A stretch of DNA of 64,000 nucleotides from positions 1,240,001-1,304,000 of the forward strand of contig CP137325.1 of assembly GCA_033182465.1 (NCBI GenBank), read 5' to 3'. The translations under genes and the position numbers were made by a program. Source of the stretch: Sanghuangporus weigelae. Taxonomy: Eukaryota > Basidiomycota > Agaricomycetes > Hymenochaetales > Hymenochaetaceae. Every line of letters begins with the position of its first letter. Within the stretch, counting starts at the first letter, position 1. Positions 26,114 through 39,053 of this stretch are shown here, piece after piece. Under the pieces are notes generated by a model. It had not been told where the DNA came from. It did no database searches and saw only the letters and a program-made list of their open reading frames with translations.

Positions 26114-26870
26114 TAAATCGTTTCGATGTGGTGTGATGTGGTTCCGTTGGATGTAGAGAGGTGGTATGAAAGTTGTAGCGGCGGGGGTGGGGGATTTTCC
26201 TTGTTATGACTATCATTCAGTATCGACGACACTACACTTTATTCTACGGCTATTCGATCCAAGACGACGACTTTACCTGAGACTCCAGATTTACCAGCTC
26301 CAACGCACCGACTCATGAGTGCTCCGGCTCGATTGGACAACATCACCCGTCGATCCGTGTAACAATCTATCTCCGGCTATCATTTCCCCCTTTTCTCCGT
26401 TTTCGTCTCGTAGTTCTTTTTCTTGTCTCCTTTTTCCTGATGGTTCTACAAGCTCTTCGTATTACCCATATCTTTGTTTCTTTTCTCTTTCTGATCAGTC
26501 GAGTGAGGTTTGGTTTTCGATCGGAGTCGAGGGTAGAAGTCGTCATGCATAGTATTAGTGGTTTCTGTTTGTCCGTAGATTGTTGAGTCGTAACAAGGAA
26601 TATTCTCAGAGACGATAGAGGATTGAGATAATGAGTCCGTGAGCATTTGAACCCGTGAAATGCGAGTGGCGGGTGAAAGTGGCGGATGAACTTGTAAACG
26701 AACAGTTGCTTTTCAAGATATCATTATTAAATTCGAACAAGCCAAACATCATTACAATCCAAGCGAGATATAAGCACATGAAAGCAAAATGATAGCCAGT
26801 ACACAGCACGACAGCATTCAACTATAAGAGAGATGTCCAATCTCCTGTTTGTCAATGGTATGCAAGGAGA
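26114..26870. other. 3' flanks of two convergent genes
   Basis: DHH1 and the Zn2Cys6-like gene end towards each other across this gap. Only short ORFs are present and nothing else is recognisable. Confidence 0.6.
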
Positions 26871-27718
26871 TTAGTTCGTGCGATAATTAGCCCAGTCTTC
26901 GATCGCTCCACACTCATGAGGCTAAGGGAATGGTGAACTTTGATTAGCAGATGAGGTGGCTGAGACGTGCACACCTGGTAAGCCCAAGTACCATCGGCAG
27001 TTGGATGGGAAGGAGCCAAGACAGGCCCTGAAGCCGGAGCACTGGCATGCGGATTGTCATTGATTGTTGCGTGATGACTGTAAGGTAGAGCCGCCTGCTA
27101 GACTTTGATATTAGGACAAGTACACATAAAGTTATGAAAGCAGTATACAATGTGAGGCACGTTGTGACCAGGAAGACCAGAACCTGATTGCGGAGGCTCG
27201 TGGTGACTGGGCGCTAGTTGAAGAAGGGTACGGAGCTGGGCGAGAGTTTGTAGACCATGGTTCAGATGATCATAGGCAGTGGACGCAACTTCCAGCATTT
27301 GTCCGCGAAGTCCAGGAGCGTTGAACTGCGCAACTGGAGGTAAGATTTGCTGACCATAGGATTGGAGGGGAAGTTGGTTGATATCACCAGATGCCAGTGG
27401 AAGACGATACGCTGATTGCAAAGTGTAGTCAGGAGCAGGTTGTGCGCTCTGAGCATGACCGGGTTGCAAAGCATGACCATCAAGAGGCTGTGAATGGATA
27501 TCAGCATGGATGGGTCGAATATATGCATAAGCACGCACGAGCTGAACATCAGGATGGACCTGGATGGCCTGAGGAGCATGGTCAGGATGGACCACCGTTG
27601 AAGCAGTACACTGCAGTCCATAGTCTCGACAGTTAATGCAGGAGATGAATCCGTCATCTGGCGGCAGCTCGCACGGGAGACGGGCCACAAGGCACTGAAG
27701 ACAGGGAACAGAGCTCAT
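26871..27718 (-). CDS. Small protein with an atypical Zn2Cys6 cluster
   Basis: Exons in gene order: 27718-27161, 27097-26975, 26921-26871, all phase 0 with introns of 63 and 53 nt, giving 243 aa. Residues 6-37 place six Cys as C-x2-C-x6-C-x10-C-x2-C-x6-C, exactly the spacing of the fungal binuclear zinc cluster. But the loop between Cys2 and Cys3 (LVARLP) lacks the usual run of Lys/Arg that contacts DNA, and the domain starts almost at residue 1. The rest is Gln/His/Pro/Leu-rich with one helix (LRGQMLEVASTAYDHLNHG). There is no fungal-specific transcription factor domain. It could be a reduced DNA-binding protein or a cluster used for protein contact. Confidence 0.65.
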
Positions 27719-27959
27719 ATCTCAGAGAATGATTAGTACTGAAAGACCTAACACTGAGAAGATGAAGAATAGCGAGCAAGTATTTATACATGACCATCCT
27801 CTGATGAAGCAAATGCAAAAGTTGAGCTAGAATCTCAGGTAACAAGGAATTATTTCCTCATGAACCGAAGCGGATGCGTGATAAGCTGTGCCGACGTCAG
27901 TTGGTAACATTTCATTTCATTTCGGAGGCCCGTGGTTTATCCCCGCATCCACTGAATAG

Positions 27960-28140
27960 AAGGACCCAAAGTTCGCCCAGTCGCGGGGCCCAAAATTTAT
28001 CCGGACTGGGCCACGCCCAAAGGATATCCGGTCCGGATTACCTCAGGCCTTTTGCAGACAGAATTTCATAACGGGTCAAACCGGCGGATATCCGGATTAC
28101 CTCAGGCCTTATCAAATTTTGTCCGGACCGGCCTCAAGCC
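27960..28140. repeat. CCGGA-rich repeat patch
   Basis: A GGATATCCGG...CGGATTACCTCAGGCCTT module occurs twice in direct order (about 28020-28051 and 28084-28110), among other CCGGA words. It shares short strings such as AAATTTTGTCCGGA with the MITE at 20082-20477, which suggests a common repeat family. Confidence 0.5.
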
Positions 28141-28153
28141 ATTAATTAATTGG

Positions 28154-28829
28154 GTTACAGTCATTTACCGGTCCTTTGAACACCCAATACAGATGCACTC
28201 ACCCAGCTCACCACACAGAAGATTTATAACTTTCAAGTACATATTCTGATAGCCCTTAACGAGGGCAACATTTACTAATTTTTCAAAGCTGTAAATTGTA
28301 CAGGAAAAATTATTAGAGGTGAAAGAAAAAAGATGCAAGAATGTCACAAAAACCGCTCCTTTGAACACCATGTGACATTAGAATTTGCTGTCACGGCGCT
28401 AGTTCTCGGTACGGCAAAATATGACCGCCGATCTTAGCATGTAAAAATCCCTCCTCCCATCTGTCACACTTTCTGTTTGTTTCCCCTGCATTAATTCGTA
28501 GAGTAACTGTTTTCTCTTCAAACTTTGCACAGACGCACCCATGGCAATACTTTAGTGATATGTACAGCTATCTTCTATGTAAATGGGCCAGAACAAGCTC
28601 AAGAGCAATTGTTGCAAGTTAAACTCAACCAAATACAACCAAATTAGCCAGTGCATAATTTCTCTACACTGAACGCCTCACTCAAATCTTCTGAAATTTG
28701 GTATTATAATTGGTACATATTCTCTGCATCTGTGTGATTTTTTTCGTGACAAGGAAAGAAGAATTGAGGGAGAAAATTCGAGTGTTCAAAGGAACGGTAC
28801 TGTTTAAAGGACCGGTAAATGACTGTAAC
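28154..28829. mobile_element. 676-bp inverted-repeat element
   Basis: A perfect 24-bp inverted repeat bounds the segment (28154-28177 against 28806-28829, starting GTTACAGTCATTTACCGG). A second word, CCGNTCCTTTGAACAC, occurs at 28168-28183 and 28353-28368 and inverted at 28782-28797. The middle copy is itself framed by a 9-bp inverted repeat (AATGTCACA, 28340-28348; TGTGACATT, 28371-28379). There is no ORF of note and I see no target-site duplication, so it may be an old MITE or a nested pair. Confidence 0.6.
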
Positions 28830-29206
28830 TTTCACGGGTCCTAGCTCTCGTACACGTACAGCACGCGATTCGCTGCGGCGTCTAAAATAGTTCGACGCGC
28901 ACTCCGACACTTCTTCCTCGTGCTAGGTCGTCGTCTCTTAATGTACTGCAAATTGTTACGTTACGTTACATTATTGTGTCCAGTTTGGCTTTTTTTTCCA
29001 TCTCCGTAGTCGCTGTTTGTCGTATTGTAGATAGTGAAGAATAGAATATCTTCGATATGCCGAACTGATGCCATGCCGAGCTGAGCCGCGCTTCGCTTCT
29101 GCCAAGTCCAAATCAACAACTTTTTACTTTGTCCGTCTCCCGCCCTCTCCTCGCCTTCTTCACTCCTTTCCTCTTTCGCTCTCTCATCCTCCTTCAAGGC
29201 AGACAC

Positions 29207-29218
29207 ATGTATGCATAA
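29207..29218 (+). promoter_or_regulatory. Minimal upstream ORF overlapping the GT32 start
   Basis: ATG-TAT-GCA-TAA starts 4 bases before the proposed GT32 ATG at 29211 and ends inside its third codon, in another frame. If the transcript starts in the C/T-rich stretch just upstream (29130-29195), scanning ribosomes meet this ORF first. That would lower expression or favour the next in-frame ATG near 29427. Confidence 0.45.
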
Positions 29219-30920
29219 GGGGGACACTCATCACAGATCAGTCCGTTGCGGTCAATTCCAGTACGGTAGTAGCTCATCGGAGGACTTGGACTCGGAAGAA
29301 GCGAGTACTGTGGTCGATGTGTTGGACGACGCGGACGTCGAAAAGACGAAAACATCATCTACTTTATCCTCAAGTTCGAAAAATTCCAATTTACTTTCGG
29401 ATATTCTTAATTGGTTCTCGCCGACGATGACCCGTACACGCACGACCTCAACGAGCATCTCAAAGCTACCTTTGTACGACTCTCGTCCGCCACGTCTCCG
29501 TAATGGCTCTCCACCAAAAGTCCGTCGAAAACGGTCCTTATTCCTTGCGCAGATGAAACATAATACCTTTTCTCACTGGTGGTTGCGTTTGAGTGGCGGC
29601 GGACGTCCACGTTCCCTCTACCAACTTCTCCGGATCTTTTTCCTTCTCTTCGTACTTACTCTAGTATTCATTTGGGTAATTTGGGAACCTCATATCGAGA
29701 TAACGTTCTATCGACGAAGCTGGATTGCCCGGGAGGTGTTACCTGTTGAGCCTTTGTCAGGGTGTTTTGAACCCTCCCGAGTCTTGCCACGATATAACCT
29801 GAGCCAAATACACGCGCCGAAGAGGGTCGAGATACATTCCGGCATGCCGATGCGCTTGGGATTGGATTGTTATGACTTTGCTTCCACCATTCAACCTCTG
29901 CCTCGGGATCTCCGCCATTCTTCGTCTTCAGAGGAAAAGGTTAATCATCATACGTATTGGCGAGCAGACCTCGTACCCTTCGGCGAACGCCAAGAATGGA
30001 TGGTTAAATCCTTCTTCGCGACGCAAGACCTTTCGCATTCACGCTTGATCCTGTGGTCGAATGGCGACCTCCGCTCGAACGAGATGGTCCGCCGATGGAC
30101 GAGGAAGTATCCTGATAATTTCCAACTACGGATCGTTGATGTGGAGAGCCTTGCGAAGGGCACGGCGTTGGAGGGGAGTGATCTGTTGTATGCGATGGAT
30201 AGTAAGGCATGGGTGGATGGAGATCTTGTGAGGCTTCTCGTGACGTGGGCGTATGGTGGCGTTTGGGTGGATATGGACTCATTGCTGACGAGGGACTTAT
30301 CCCCCTTGCTTGAGCACGAGTTTGTCACTCAATGGGATTGTTATGGTACGTTCTTCGTCCGCCCTTTTCGTGTATTCATAGTCTCACTAGTCTCTTTTTC
30401 TTTTGATTTGATTCTCTCAGACAAGATCTACCAGCCAATGAACGGCGCCGTCATGCACTTCTTCCAACACTCCCCCTACCTCTGCGAGGCGTTCGAGATC
30501 ATGTCCCGCTCCCCTCCCCCAAAGCAAGGCACGACTGAATGGGGGTCGCTCCTCTACTTCAAGCTCTTCCGCCGTCTGCTCGCCGCCTCGATCCCGCCCT
30601 TCAAAATCCTCCCTTACTGTTTCACAGACGGGCGGTCCTGCCGCCTAGACAACCGACTACCGGACCCATTTGCACGAGATACGGAGTACTGGGCGGGGAT
30701 GCACGGGATGCACGAGGGTGGCCCGTTGGACCAGGTACTCGGGAAGGTCTTCTCGGTGCATTTGCATAACCAGTGGCATAAGAGCTTCCCGAGAGGCGGG
30801 TGGGTGGAGAGGCTGTTGCTGAAGAGGTATGATCGCGCTTTAGGCATTATTGATGCGAGTCCGCTGCATTTGCATAAGGGAGCGGAGAAGGGGTTCGTCG
30901 TTTCGAAGGACGATGAGTGA
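29211..30920 (+). CDS. GT32-type Golgi glycosyltransferase (DXD)
   Basis: A type II membrane protein: acidic/Ser-rich cytoplasmic tail, one transmembrane helix near residues 137-160 (LLRIFFLLFVLTLVFIWVIW), then a lumenal catalytic domain. Landmarks are the WSNGDL strand, KAWVDGDLVRLLVTWAYGGVW and the metal-binding DXD as WVDMDSLL near residue 354, as in the glycosyltransferase sugar-binding (Gly_transf_sug, GT32) family. Exons 29211-30345 and 30421-30920 give 544 aa. The 75-nt intron is in frame and stop-free, so retention would add 25 residues, but splicing restores CYDKIYQPMNGA. The start could also be the Met near 29427. The sugar donor is unknown; GT32 members include Och1-like mannosyltransferases and sphingolipid glycosyltransferases. 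Confidence 0.82.
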   Translation: MHKGDTHHRSVRCGQFQYGSSSSEDLDSEEASTVVDVLDDADVEKTKTSSTLSSSSKNSNLLSDILNWFSPTMTRTRTTSTSISKLPLYDSRPPRLRNGSPPKVRRKRSLFLAQMKHNTFSHWWLRLSGGGRPRSLYQLLRIFFLLFVLTLVFIWVIWEPHIEITFYRRSWIAREVLPVEPLSGCFEPSRVLPRYNLSQIHAPKRVEIHSGMPMRLGLDCYDFASTIQPLPRDLRHSSSSEEKVNHHTYWRADLVPFGERQEWMVKSFFATQDLSHSRLILWSNGDLRSNEMVRRWTRKYPDNFQLRIVDVESLAKGTALEGSDLLYAMDSKAWVDGDLVRLLVTWAYGGVWVDMDSLLTRDLSPLLEHEFVTQWDCYGTFFVRPFRVFIVSLVSFSFDLILSDKIYQPMNGAVMHFFQHSPYLCEAFEIMSRSPPPKQGTTEWGSLLYFKLFRRLLAASIPPFKILPYCFTDGRSCRLDNRLPDPFARDTEYWAGMHGMHEGGPLDQVLGKVFSVHLHNQWHKSFPRGGWVERLLLKRYDRALGIIDASPLHLHKGAEKGFVVSKDDE

Positions 30921-31632
30921 GATCCCGCCTCCCTTTTTCTTTTTCGTGCGTTGGATGTTTGGGAGCAGGGAATAGGACCTTTAGGGAAAGACTCTTTGCC
31001 CCAGATCCGGATTCAGTATTTATTCACCTCTTGTCCGCCTCACCTCTATCTCCCGTCGTTGCTCTTCGAAGTTCGAATTGGCCAAGCTTCTCGTGATACT
31101 CATAGACGACTACGCTAACCTCCTTAGATATTCCCTTCGTCACCTATACTACTACCCATCTGTGCGTGCGCGCTCTGTTATATACATCTCAGCTCTACTC
31201 CTCCCCATTTCGCCCCGCTCAGCGGGGTATATATATTCCCAATTCTCTTCACTCATTATACCCCCATCAGCTCCGAAGGGTATCTCTATGGATAGTCACA
31301 TAATGTACCATACGTACGCCGCGGTCGACTCTGCGCCTTTTGTCGCGCAGTATATTCATAGTCGACTACTGGCTTTACTTTACCTTACTCACGAATCTAT
31401 ACTTTTTTTGCTGACTGCCTTGTTTTCGAATTGAAGTCCTAGACTTTGTTTTCAGAAAATGGCTTTAAAGAGGCTGAACGGACGAGTTCGAGGTTCTGTG
31501 TATTGAGAAAGCTATATTTTGGAGGATCTGCAAAGTCTGTAGAGTATGTATAATACGACACCGGAGGGATAAGTCAGAGCTTGAAAGGGAGTAAAAATGA
31601 AAAAGAGAGAAGAAAGTTCAAAATTCCGGTTG
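30921..31632. other. 3' flanks of convergent GT32 and SEC23
   Basis: A plus-strand ORF at 31078-31434 starts with a non-ATG codon and reads as no known protein. I see no gene. Confidence 0.6.
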
Positions 31633-34285
<2,653 letters not shown>

Positions 34286-34862
34286 CTCTTCGATGTTGCG
34301 AATAGGACACTGCAGGTAAAATGGGTCGAAGAAATGAAAATTGGAAGAAGATGCACAGAACCTAGGACACGTCGGTGATCAGGACGCATAATTCCCACGA
34401 TTACAATTCGCCAGGTTTAGACACTATCAAGTTCCCCGTTACGCCAATAACTATCCCATAACATAGTCTTATTATAATTAGTAATGATGTGGTCTAACTA
34501 AAAGACCCAAAGGGGGAAATGCTACAGGAGTTTAAAATGTCAATAAAGAAAAAAATCATGCGGGCTTAATGATAATCAGACTATCACTACGTAGTACTGT
34601 GGAGGAATGCGTGAGCGCACTCCTAAGTCAGACATTCAAGTTCACATCCATAACCGATGAAAACTTAGAAACGAGCTGAGTGGAGTTCAATTTTACCAAA
34701 GCCGATAAGGTGACCTTCTGCAAATATGCTACATGACGAATAGTACTCCGTCCAGTGGCAACCGGTAAATATCATGTATTAAATATGAGTCCTGCCGAGT
34801 AACATAAAGCCGGAGACAAAAGCCATCGTTCACTATTGAATCTTCTTGCCACCTCCAAGAGA
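34286..34862. other. SEC23 5' flank and F-box copy 2 3' flank
   Basis: AT-rich gap with no ORF of note. It should hold the SEC23 promoter. Confidence 0.55.
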
Positions 34863-36259
34863 TCAAAAGTCGAAAAAAAACTGAAATATTGTTCAGTTCA
34901 ACTTACATTTCGGATATAGTTCTAAATAATGTTTCGCACCTTTGTGGATGCGAACGACTCCTTGGGCGTTTCGCCAACAGTAATCCACAGATAAAGCTCC
35001 TTCAGCTCGGAACCATACCCGCCGAGACGCGCTGTCTCTATAGTTTTAGCATTTCTTGAAGCACTGCCGAGCTGCACAGTCTTAAACGAGTCCATTATCT
35101 GCGCTCGGGATTTGAGCATGACAGCTAAAGCATCCGCACAGACAGCTTCATCGTCAAGGTGTCGATGGTGTGTGATTTGGAGCGACTCTATTGCCGGGCA
35201 GATCGTGTGACTTTTTACTGTGAGCTCATCATACAGCCGAGCAGATACGTTTGCATCTTGAAGTTCCAGATGTCTGAGAGTAGGCAACATTCGCAGAATA
35301 GGGATTATGATGTCCTCGTGCGCACTGACTCCAATGAGAACCAGGTACGTCAGAGGAGGCCGTGAGCGCCGGAAGAAGTCAACAAGTACCTCGGATCCGT
35401 CCTCTCCGTCCTCGGGGAGAACGGAGCCAAACTTGAACACTTCCAAGGATGGAAGAGCTACATTGTCAAGAATGCCACGAGCATAGTTCAGCCTCAAGCG
35501 TCGGAGCCCAGTTACAATCTGACGATTGTCGTTCGAAGGGGAGGTCGACAGACGAAATATGTCGCTGAAACAAATTACAAGTTCCTCGAGGAATATAGCG
35601 GCCTTCAGAAAGTTGAGGCATGAAACAATGGCGCTCTTCTCCAGACACATGCCTTCGAAGATAAGTCTGCTCGGTAACGTCAGGAGTTGAAGCGGTCTTT
35701 GTATGGGCAACAAATCAAAGTCACCACCAATAGTAACCCTTCTGAGTTGCGGAGACTGTCCAAAGTCGATGGTAAAGTGCAACGGAGATCCGAAGTCCAA
35801 CGCTAACGAGGTCAACATCGGCATATTCGTCAAGTGAAATTCGTGATTGTCTCCTGAAAGACATATTTTGTACCAGCTAAAATGCACATCCCTCCATCTG
35901 TGCTGCTGAGAAACTAATTGATTTGCGATCTCGGTAGATTCGTTGTAATTTTGAGCCGTAGCATTAAGCAGAATCCTGTAATTGAGAGGTACTTCCTTTG
36001 ATCTCGCAAGACAGACGTCGAAAATCGGCTTTCCGATCTTGGGCCAATCAACAGCCCAACCACCGAGGAAAAGATGAGACCATAATTGTCCATCGTTGAG
36101 AGCAACCTCGCGCCAGAAACGACAGACTAGAGAAATACGAAATGGGGCAATATTGATGGACTCTGCCCTGACACGAGGTAATTTCAAGTCCAAAATTGCA
36201 GGAGGCAGTATCGCCCTGAGAAATATATCAGAGAGTATCTCGAAGGGAAGTCTATCCAT
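34863..36259 (-). CDS. F-box protein, copy 2
   Basis: A paralog of the gene at 20658, closely similar along its whole length and in inverted orientation 13 kb away. It carries the same F-box (MDRLPFEILSDIF; ISLVCRFWREVALNDGQLWSHL). I model exons 36259-34940 and 34880-34863 with a 59-nt intron (GTGCGA...CAG) at the same codon as in copy 1, ending FFFDF; unspliced, the frame stops at 34922. That gives 445 aa. The Leu-rich blocks such as LRRLRLNYARGILDNV and the SEVLVDFFRRSRPPLTYL stretch are almost unchanged between copies. Other parts differ more, as expected for target-binding surfaces. Confidence 0.85.
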
Positions 36260-37394
36260 GCTAGCCACTCTGCTGTGCGTGGATAGAGCTCGTAGGTTAC
36301 AAAGTTGTGAGGGAGGTCTCTGAAACCTTTGATGGAAGACGAGATGATATTATCTTTGTTTCAGAACGTGCGGCAAGTTGCGCATTCCCACGATCTTGGT
36401 TAGTCGACGAACTTCGTGTTTCCATAAACATAAAACCAATTTCTTCGAGTATTTCCCCATATACTGTACAAAGCGCATACTTACGGGCGTATCGACCACA
36501 CGCATACTTTTTTCTTGCTATTTTGTTCTATTTTCCGCTCGTTCGCGGAACTTTTGGGTTGTAGAATATTATATTTTGGAGCGCCGCTTTGTGGTTAAGT
36601 CAACATCAACATACTCATTATATTATAAATAACCTTCAGAATAGTCATCTTCAGCCGCGTAGGTCATTCTCCGCTATTCCCACTGGATTCGGTGCTGGAA
36701 AGCAGTTCAATGTCTGCGAGAGATGCACTGAGAGGGTCTCCTCGTTCACAGCGCTAGCTCATCGTGACTCAAGTTAGCGTCGGAGTCCGGCTCTTCGAAC
36801 TGAAACATGAAGGCGTCGGTCCGCAGATGGTCTCTCAGTCGGTGAGCATAATTCGCGATGTCGAGCCCAACGAGTCGTGGCTAACGATTGTTTCTTAGCC
36901 ACAATCACTGCCGTTTAATCTGATTGCTACATTATGATATTTAAGTCCAGAACAATAGTGGTCAATTTCCTTCCATCTCCGAATCGATGAAGGCGACAAC
37001 CTGATGAAAATCGAAAGGACACCCCGAGGCGTAACTAGGGAGCTCCATCAACCTCCCTATTCCTCAATTCGTGTAGAAGAACAGCTTATATATCATGAAA
37101 AGAACTCCATCGCAAATCACTCCATGAATACTGAAGCAAAACAAATTATAACGACTCAAATCATACTAGAGAGAAACCGCATCACTACAGAATACACAAA
37201 ACAGTCCAAATCAACCGTAATTAGAGCATGGTGGAGGGGAGGGAGGGAATTATATTTTCACGCCGTACATTAGTGAATGGATCCGGAGGAGTTTCGCCCA
37301 CCCGTATTTCGTCATGAAGAAATTTCTTCTGCAATCCCGGTTTCATATACTCGCAGCCCTGACGTTTCGATGGGTCTATCGTATTGGCAGAACC
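36260..37394. other. Intergenic between F-box copy 2 and the remnant
   Basis: About 40 bases upstream of the start still align with the same region of copy 1 (CGAGC.CTATCCA.GCA.AGCA). Beyond that there are only short ORFs and no recognisable gene. Confidence 0.5.
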
Positions 37395-37655
37395 CGCGAA
37401 AGTACTTTTTCGTAGATGGCCATATTCTGAGCTCGAGATGAGAGTATATCGAATAGAGAATCTATATAATTTGCTAACTCCTCGAGATGCTGCAGATACG
37501 AGAAGTCGAACCGAACGTTTCGAGTCCTGGGTAGACCACCTTGTTTGTCACCGTGAGCACAAGGTAGAATTTTGTGGACACATAGGGACTCAAGAGATTC
37601 AGATACTTGAGAGAGGGCAACATTCGAAGAATAGATGTCAAAACGTTCTTCGATT
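37395..37655 (-). pseudogene. Degenerate third F-box family fragment
   Basis: In one minus frame from about 37650 the text LRMLPSLKYLNL..PYVSTKFY..LTVTNKVVYPGLETF matches the C-terminal third of copies 1 and 2 (VSTRFYRELTVTNRVVCPMLEAF). A stop appears near 37474. Nucleotide similarity to copy 1 resumes around CTCATCTCGAGCTCAGAATATGG (about 37430). The F-box end is absent. It is a fragment of a third copy. Confidence 0.75.
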
Positions 37656-37890
37656 GTCTCCGGAAAGAGACTCAGACGGCGTCGGTGACTTTGATCAGAA
37701 CGCGGTTTTCCCACACCCCACAATTACAGTATTAGAGTTTTTCCCACGACTACAACAGTTCACTGCCTCGCCTGAAACGGGTGCTTCACGGTTACGCATC
37801 TCTTTCACTAACCACCACCCTCTCATCTCCTCTTACCTCCTCTCTGCTACACTTGTTGTTCTTTTTTTTTCTTAAATTTCATCAACAAGA

Positions 37891-39053
37891 ATGCCTCGCG
37901 CACCAAGTGGTCGCTTAAACAAGCCTTATGACGTACTTTTTCTCCTTTATTCTTGCTTAGGAACGAAATATATTAATTTCTTACTTTTGTTGCTTAGCGC
38001 CCGTCAAGCGACGAGAAGTGGGTCCACGACAGGGCACCTGTTGGCGTGCCCAGGTCTGTTGTCAAAGCAGGCGCGGCACCCAAGAGCCTAGGCGGCGGTA
38101 ACGTCCCTACCAACAGAATTGTCGTGTCGAACCTGCATTATGAGATCATGGCAAAAGACCTTGTTGTGCGTGTACAGTTTCCTTTCTTGACTACCACCAT
38201 CCTCCTCTTGATGATATATGGTGACTAATTGATGTGTTACCCCCTGCAGTCCATCTTTGGTCAAATCGGTATGCTTGTGCGCGAGCCTGACATCAAAGTA
38301 CGGAATCCACATTCCTCGTCGCTTGTGGCTTCTGAGCACGTCCTCTGAATCTGAACGCTGAAATTATATCGGCTTGCACCCCTTCCCACGTTGGATTTAG
38401 TACGATCGCAGTGGACGCTCAACTGGCGTCGCCATCATCACTTTTGAGACCGTCGCAGAGGCAACACGGGCAAAGAATCAGTTCAACAGAGTCCTTGCGA
38501 AGGGTATTGAAATTCTCTTTTTTCTGGATCCCTTTCTTCTGGATCCCTTTCTTCTGATGCTATCGTTTTATTTTCGTTTTAACTGAATGGTTTATCTTGT
38601 AGGTCAGCCCATGGAAATTACTTACGACACGAGGGCCACGAAGCATACCGGCGGTGCAGGCGGACCGAAGTCTCTTCTCAACCGTATCTCGAAGCCTCCT
38701 CTGATCGAACGATTGAGGTCGGAAGGATTGGGGCTAAAGGGAATCAAATCGTGCGTCTCCTGCAGTCATGCAAAATCTGACGTTTATATGAACAATAATC
38801 AATTAGAGACCCAAAGACCGTAACGAACGGTGGGCCCATCCGAACGCGCGGTCCGAGGAAAGTACAAAATGATATCGGTGGGGCAAAGGGGGAGAAGTCC
38901 AGGAAGGAGCCGAAGACGGCGGAAGATCTTGATAAAGAGCTCGAGGCGTTCATGAATGATGAGCCGGTCTGGCCTGGCCAGTCAGCAGCGCCTGCGACTT
39001 CGGCTCCGACCCAGGCTCAGGTTGGGGATGTTGATGTTGAGATGGGCGCGTGA
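37891..39053 (+). CDS. MLO3: ALY/Yra1/Mlo3-type mRNA export adaptor
   Basis: RNA-binding adaptor that joins spliced mRNA and the TREX complex to the export receptor. Exons: 37891-37932, 37998-38165, 38250-38297, 38401-38503, 38603-38750, 38807-39053; phases agree, 251 aa. The RRM spans about residues 48-125: RIVVSNLHYEI (RNP2), FGQIG, then STGVAIITFET (RNP1). The C-terminal part has the short conserved helix TAEDLDKELEAFMND, typical of REF/ALY proteins. Between them is a Gly/Arg-rich linker. Intron 4 carries a 15-nt tandem duplication (TTCTGGATCCCTTTC from 38521). The symbol follows fission yeast; YRA1 is the budding-yeast equivalent. Confidence 0.9.

Noticed and set aside
25692-26216. 174-codon minus-strand ORF
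   Set aside because: Antisense to the Gln-rich tail of DHH1; repeated CAG/CAA codons leave the opposite strand open.
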